Below are positions 60,867 through 64,000 of a stretch of 64,000 nucleotides of DNA, piece after piece. The notes beneath the pieces are model-generated. The model worked only from the letters and a program-made list of their open reading frames with translations, ran no database searches and was not told the origin of the DNA. Origin of the DNA: Streptomyces ficellus (GTDB taxonomy: Bacteria > Actinomycetota > Actinomycetes > Streptomycetales > Streptomycetaceae). Location: the NCBI RefSeq assembly GCF_030406405.1, contig NZ_JAUEPL010000001.1, positions 124,001 through 188,000 of the forward strand, given 5' to 3'. The position numbers and the translations under genes were made by a program. Every line of letters starts with the position of its first letter. The stretch's first letter is position 1.

Positions 60867-61688
60867 GTGGGCGTCGTCATCACCGTCGCGCCCACCGGGC
60901 CGATCGCCACCAAGGCCGACAACCCCCACCTGCCGACCTCACCGGAAGAGATCGCCGAAGCCGTCGCCGACGCCTACCAGGCCGGCGCGTCGGTCGCCCA
61001 CATCCATCTGCGCGACGAGCGCCAGCGGCCGACCGCCGACCTGGACATCGCACGCCGGACCATGGACCTGATCGAGGCACGCTGCCCGATCCTGATACAG
61101 CTCTCCACCGGAGTGGGACTCAGCGTGCCCTTCGAGGAGCGGGAGCGGCTGGTGGAGCTACGACCCCGCATGGCCACCCTCAATCCCTGCTCGATGAGCT
61201 TCGGCGACGGCGAGTTCCGCAATCCGCCGGACAAGGTACGCCGTCTCGCGGCCCGCATGCGCGAGCTCGGCATCAAACCGGAGCTGGAGATCTACGACAC
61301 GGGGCACCTGGAGGCGTGCCTGCGGTTGTGGAAGGAGGGGCTGCTCGCCGAGCCGCTGCAGTTCTCCCTCGTCCTCGGCGTTCGCGGCGGCATGGCCGCC
61401 ACCGCGGACAACCTCCTCACCATGGTCCGCCGACTGCCACCGGGCGCGATCTGGCAGGTCATCGCGATCGGACGGCACAACCTGCCGCTCACCGCGATGG
61501 GCCTGGCGCTCGGCGGCAACGCCCGCGCAGGTCTGGAGGACACCCTGCACCTGCGCAAGGACGAGCTCGCCCCCGGTAATCGGTCCCTCGTCGACCGGGC
61601 GGTCACCCTGGCCCACGACCTGGACCTGCCCCTCGCCGGGATCGAGGAGACCGAACAGCTCCTCGGCCTGCCGGACCGCAAGAGCTGA
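60867..61688 (+). CDS. BKACE-family (DUF849) beta-keto acid cleavage enzyme
   Basis: 273 residues. Zinc ligands His45 and His47 in VAHIHLRD; ITVAPTGPIATKADNPHLPTSPEEIAEAV at the N-terminus and GGNARAGLEDTLHLRKDELAPGN near the C-terminus are diagnostic. BKACE enzymes cleave a beta-keto acid with acetyl-CoA to acetoacetate and a new acyl-CoA. The GTG is one base after the cupin stop, so co-translated. The beta-keto substrate could come from the dehydrogenases at 56310 or 57104. Confidence 0.92.
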   Translation: MGVVITVAPTGPIATKADNPHLPTSPEEIAEAVADAYQAGASVAHIHLRDERQRPTADLDIARRTMDLIEARCPILIQLSTGVGLSVPFEERERLVELRPRMATLNPCSMSFGDGEFRNPPDKVRRLAARMRELGIKPELEIYDTGHLEACLRLWKEGLLAEPLQFSLVLGVRGGMAATADNLLTMVRRLPPGAIWQVIAIGRHNLPLTAMGLALGGNARAGLEDTLHLRKDELAPGNRSLVDRAVTLAHDLDLPLAGIEETEQLLGLPDRKS

Positions 61689-61778
61689 GGAGACAGAGGG
61701 GCATGGACGCCGTGCTCCCCGGACCGCGCCCATACGGCAGGCTGTCCGGGGACACGACGTGAGAAAGGAACACACGCC

Positions 61779-62573
61779 ATGACGGCGGTTGACGAGCAAT
61801 CCAGGCCGGGGCGCGGCAGTGCGAGCGGCATCCAGGTCATCGCACGCGCGGCCGAGGTGCTGCGCCTGCTCCAGGCAGCCCCGTCCGGCCTCACCCAGGC
61901 CGAGGTGGTCGAACGGATCGGTCTCGCCAAGTCCACGGTCCACCGCATCCTCGGCGCCCTGGAGGCGGAGGGGCTGGTGACCGTGGCCGGCACCCGCGGG
62001 CGGTACCGGCTGGGCCCGGAGATCCCCCGCATGGCCGCCTCCGTGCGGTCGGCGATGATCGTCGACCTGCGCCCCTACCTTGAGGACCTGTCCCGCGAAC
62101 TCGAGGAAACCATCGACCTGTCGGTCATGGAGGACCACCAGGTCGTCTTCGTCGACCAGGTCGTCGCCGACCGCCGGCTGCGCGCGGTCAGCGCGGTCGG
62201 CGCCGGTTTCCCGCTGCACTGCTGCGCCCCCGGCAAGGCACTGCTCGCCGCCCTACCGGTGGCCGCCCTGGAGTACGCCGTACCGAACCGGCTCACCGCC
62301 GAAACCCCGCACACCCTCACCACCCGCCCCGAGCTGCACCGCGAGCTCGATGAGATCCGCCGCACCGGCGTCGCCTTCGACCGCGAAGAGCACACCCTCG
62401 GCATATCCGCGGCCGGGGTCGCCATCCGCACCGCGGCCTGGGGCACCGCAGCCATCAGTGTGCCCACCCCGACGCAACGCTTCGCCGGGCGCGAACAGGC
62501 GATCACCGATGCCCTGTTGCAGGCCAAGGAGCGCATCGAAACGGACTTCGGCGCCATGAAGCCGACACCGTGA
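61779..62573 (+). CDS. IclR-family transcriptional regulator
   Basis: 264 residues. The N-terminal winged HTH is VLRLLQAAPSGLTQAEVVERIGLAKSTVHRILGALEAEGLV. The effector domain has HCCAPGKALLAALP and GVAFDREEHTLGISAAGVAI. ATG at 61779 follows GAGAAAGGA. Located between the BKACE run and a second aromatic-acid transporter, it is the probable regulator of this cluster. Confidence 0.94.
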   Translation: MTAVDEQSRPGRGSASGIQVIARAAEVLRLLQAAPSGLTQAEVVERIGLAKSTVHRILGALEAEGLVTVAGTRGRYRLGPEIPRMAASVRSAMIVDLRPYLEDLSRELEETIDLSVMEDHQVVFVDQVVADRRLRAVSAVGAGFPLHCCAPGKALLAALPVAALEYAVPNRLTAETPHTLTTRPELHRELDEIRRTGVAFDREEHTLGISAAGVAIRTAAWGTAAISVPTPTQRFAGREQAITDALLQAKERIETDFGAMKPTP

Positions 62574-62658
62574 CGACGCGTCGCCCGGCTCCGGGCACGT
62601 GCTTCCCGCGTCCACCTCCTTCACCTGCACCTGCCCCGAGACCCAAGGAATCGCCTGC

Positions 62659-64000
62659 ATGAAAGCGAAACCGTCTCCAAGATGCCCTGAACCACAACGT
62701 CCCGCCGACGTACGCCTGTTCATTCTCATGGCCGCCCTGATCGCGATGTTCGAGGGCTACGACCTGTCCGTGTACGGAGCCACTGTGCCGGCCCTGCTGC
62801 ACGAGCCCGGCTGGCACGTGTCCAAGGAAGAAGCAGGCGACATTGGATCGCTCGTCGCCGCCGGCATGCTGATCGGCGCCGGCATCGCCGGGGCCGCAGG
62901 ACGGCGCCTGGGCACCCGGCGACTGCTCCTGAGCGGCCTGTCGTTCTTCTCCCTGTGCATGCTCGGCTCCGCCCTGGCCGACGGGCCCGGCGTGTTCGCC
63001 GCGTCCCGTCTCTTCGCAGGGATCGGTCTGGGCGTGGTACTGCCCACGCTCACCGCCGTGGTGGGTGAGATGTCCGCACCGCACGTACGCGTCCGCAACA
63101 TCGCCATCACCATGGCCGGCTCCTGCGTCGGCTCCCTCGGAGCACCGCTTCTCGGCTCGTGGCTGCTGCCGGACGTCTCTTTCCGGGTGCTGTATCTCGT
63201 CGGCGCGGCCGCTTTGCTCACCGTGGTGCCGTGGGCCTTCCTGCGTCTGCCCGAGAGCCCGCTGTACCTCGCGCGTACCAGCCGCGCCGACGAAGCCGCC
63301 CGGACCGCCGCCCGATTCGGCCTGCCCGCCCCGCAACCGCCCGCCGCATCACAGCCCAGGCACCGGTTCCTCGGGCTCGGCCCGCTGCTCCGGCGCCCGC
63401 TGGTCGTCACCACGCTGCTGTTCTGGCTGATGACCTTCTGCGGGCTGCTGCTGATCTTCGGCTTCAGCACGTGGCTGCCGACGCTCATGCAGACCGGCGG
63501 CTTCTCCATCGGTTCGGCCCTGACCATGACGTGCCTGTCGTGGATCGGCGCGGGCGTCGGCATGGTGCCCGGAGGGGTGCTCGCCGACCGGCTCGGCCCC
63601 AAGCGCGTGGTGACCGGCGCCTTCCTTGCCGGTGCCGCCGGTCTGCTCGTGATCAGCCGGGGCCCGGCCGGCTGGGTCCTGTACCTGTGCCTGCTCATGT
63701 GCGGCTTCGGGCTGCTGGCCTCCCAGGCGTTCGTCAACGCCTACCTGATCGGCTGCATGCCGGCGGACCTGCGCGTCCCGGCCCTCGGGTGGTCGTTGTC
63801 CGTCGGACGGCTCGGCGCCATCGCCGGCCCCTCGCTCGGCGGGCGAATCCTCGACTCCGGGCTGGGCCTGGAATGGAATTTCTACTTCTTCGCCGCCACG
63901 GCCGCCGTCGGCGCCACGGCAGCGATCGCCGTGCCCACTGGTCCGCTCGGTCAAACCGCCCCGCACCGGACGACCACCACCATCGGCACGGCCGACAGCG
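62659..64000 (+). CDS. Aromatic acid:H+ symporter (AAHS-type MFS), cut by window end
   Basis: 447 codons are visible before the window ends; the family is about 440-470 residues. DVRLFILMAALIAMFEGYDL in TM1, then VYGAT, matches the DGxD-type AAHS start with E-G-Y-D. Motif A is less canonical (AAGRRLGTRRLLLSG). LPESPLYLARTSRADEA follows the central loop and a second motif A is GGVLADRLGPKRVV. ATG at 62659 is chosen. A second, distinct uptake system in the aromatic cluster, probably for a different acid. Confidence 0.9.
   Translation, partial: MKAKPSPRCPEPQRPADVRLFILMAALIAMFEGYDLSVYGATVPALLHEPGWHVSKEEAGDIGSLVAAGMLIGAGIAGAAGRRLGTRRLLLSGLSFFSLCMLGSALADGPGVFAASRLFAGIGLGVVLPTLTAVVGEMSAPHVRVRNIAITMAGSCVGSLGAPLLGSWLLPDVSFRVLYLVGAAALLTVVPWAFLRLPESPLYLARTSRADEAARTAARFGLPAPQPPAASQPRHRFLGLGPLLRRPLVVTTLLFWLMTFCGLLLIFGFSTWLPTLMQTGGFSIGSALTMTCLSWIGAGVGMVPGGVLADRLGPKRVVTGAFLAGAAGLLVISRGPAGWVLYLCLLMCGFGLLASQAFVNAYLIGCMPADLRVPALGWSLSVGRLGAIAGPSLGGRILDSGLGLEWNFYFFAATAAVGATAAIAVPTGPLGQTAPHRTTTTIGTADS

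Overview
The window is high-GC actinobacterial DNA and almost certainly Streptomyces. Third codon positions are G/C-rich, GTG starts are frequent, and genes overlap by 4 nt (GTGA/ATGA). The gene content also fits: Hen1/Pnkp, a short SepF paralogue, a DUF6099-like protein, SigK/RskA, XapX proteins and secreted FG-GAP proteins. No rRNA, tRNA, CRISPR array or intact insertion sequence was recognised.

Layout. (1) 1-7562 holds housekeeping and RNA-repair genes on the minus strand: Pnkp (cut by the window edge), Hen1, a DUF6099-like protein, a MazG-like pyrophosphohydrolase, an ATPase and a SepF paralogue. (2) 7867-23321 is the most unusual block. It has a sugar-type ABC importer without its ATPase, two paralogous three-gene sets (each a DegT-type PLP enzyme, a canonical amidohydrolase and a metal-site-degenerate amidohydrolase), a luciferase-like oxidoreductase, a DHDPS/NAL-family lyase, an exported beta-propeller, a local regulator and a muconate-cycloisomerase-type enolase-superfamily enzyme. 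Four copies of one 18-bp palindrome precede its transcription units, so it looks like one self-contained regulon for uptake and conversion of an unknown, probably amino- or keto-sugar-like or cyclitol-like, compound. (3) 23379-27849 has secreted or membrane proteins, including a trypsin/FG-GAP protein with a broken catalytic triad. (4) 27944-29460 is a quercetinase plus esterase pair behind a perfect inverted repeat. (5) 29492-32522 has a PhzF-like protein and a predicted nuclease-helicase fusion (DUF2075).

(6) 33470-42657 is a SigK neighbourhood: cupredoxin, membrane protein, alpha/beta hydrolase, HATPase, membrane-anchored molybdopterin oxidoreductase, DUF4383 protein, CHRD-like protein, anti-sigma RskA, SigK and a fasciclin lipoprotein. 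Four promoters share one motif and spacing. (7) 43397-51064 is a glycoside operon: MFS transporter, GH78 alpha-L-rhamnosidase, GH3 beta-glucosidase and a frameshifted GH1 pseudogene, with a divergent TetR gene and a 30-bp palindrome. With the quercetinase it suggests use of flavonol glycosides such as rutin. (8) 51152-51801 is a tandem XapX pair led by an apparent quercetinase N-terminal remnant behind the same inverted repeat as region 4. (9) 51872-64000 is an aromatic or organic-acid catabolic cluster: a VanAB-like Rieske O-demethylase system, two aromatic-acid MFS transporters, a truncated IclR remnant and an intact IclR gene, SDR, 3-hydroxyacyl-CoA-dehydrogenase-like enzyme, sulfatase, cyclase-family hydrolase, cupin and a BKACE-type beta-keto-acid cleavage enzyme.

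All functional calls come from motifs and context read by eye. No database search was possible.
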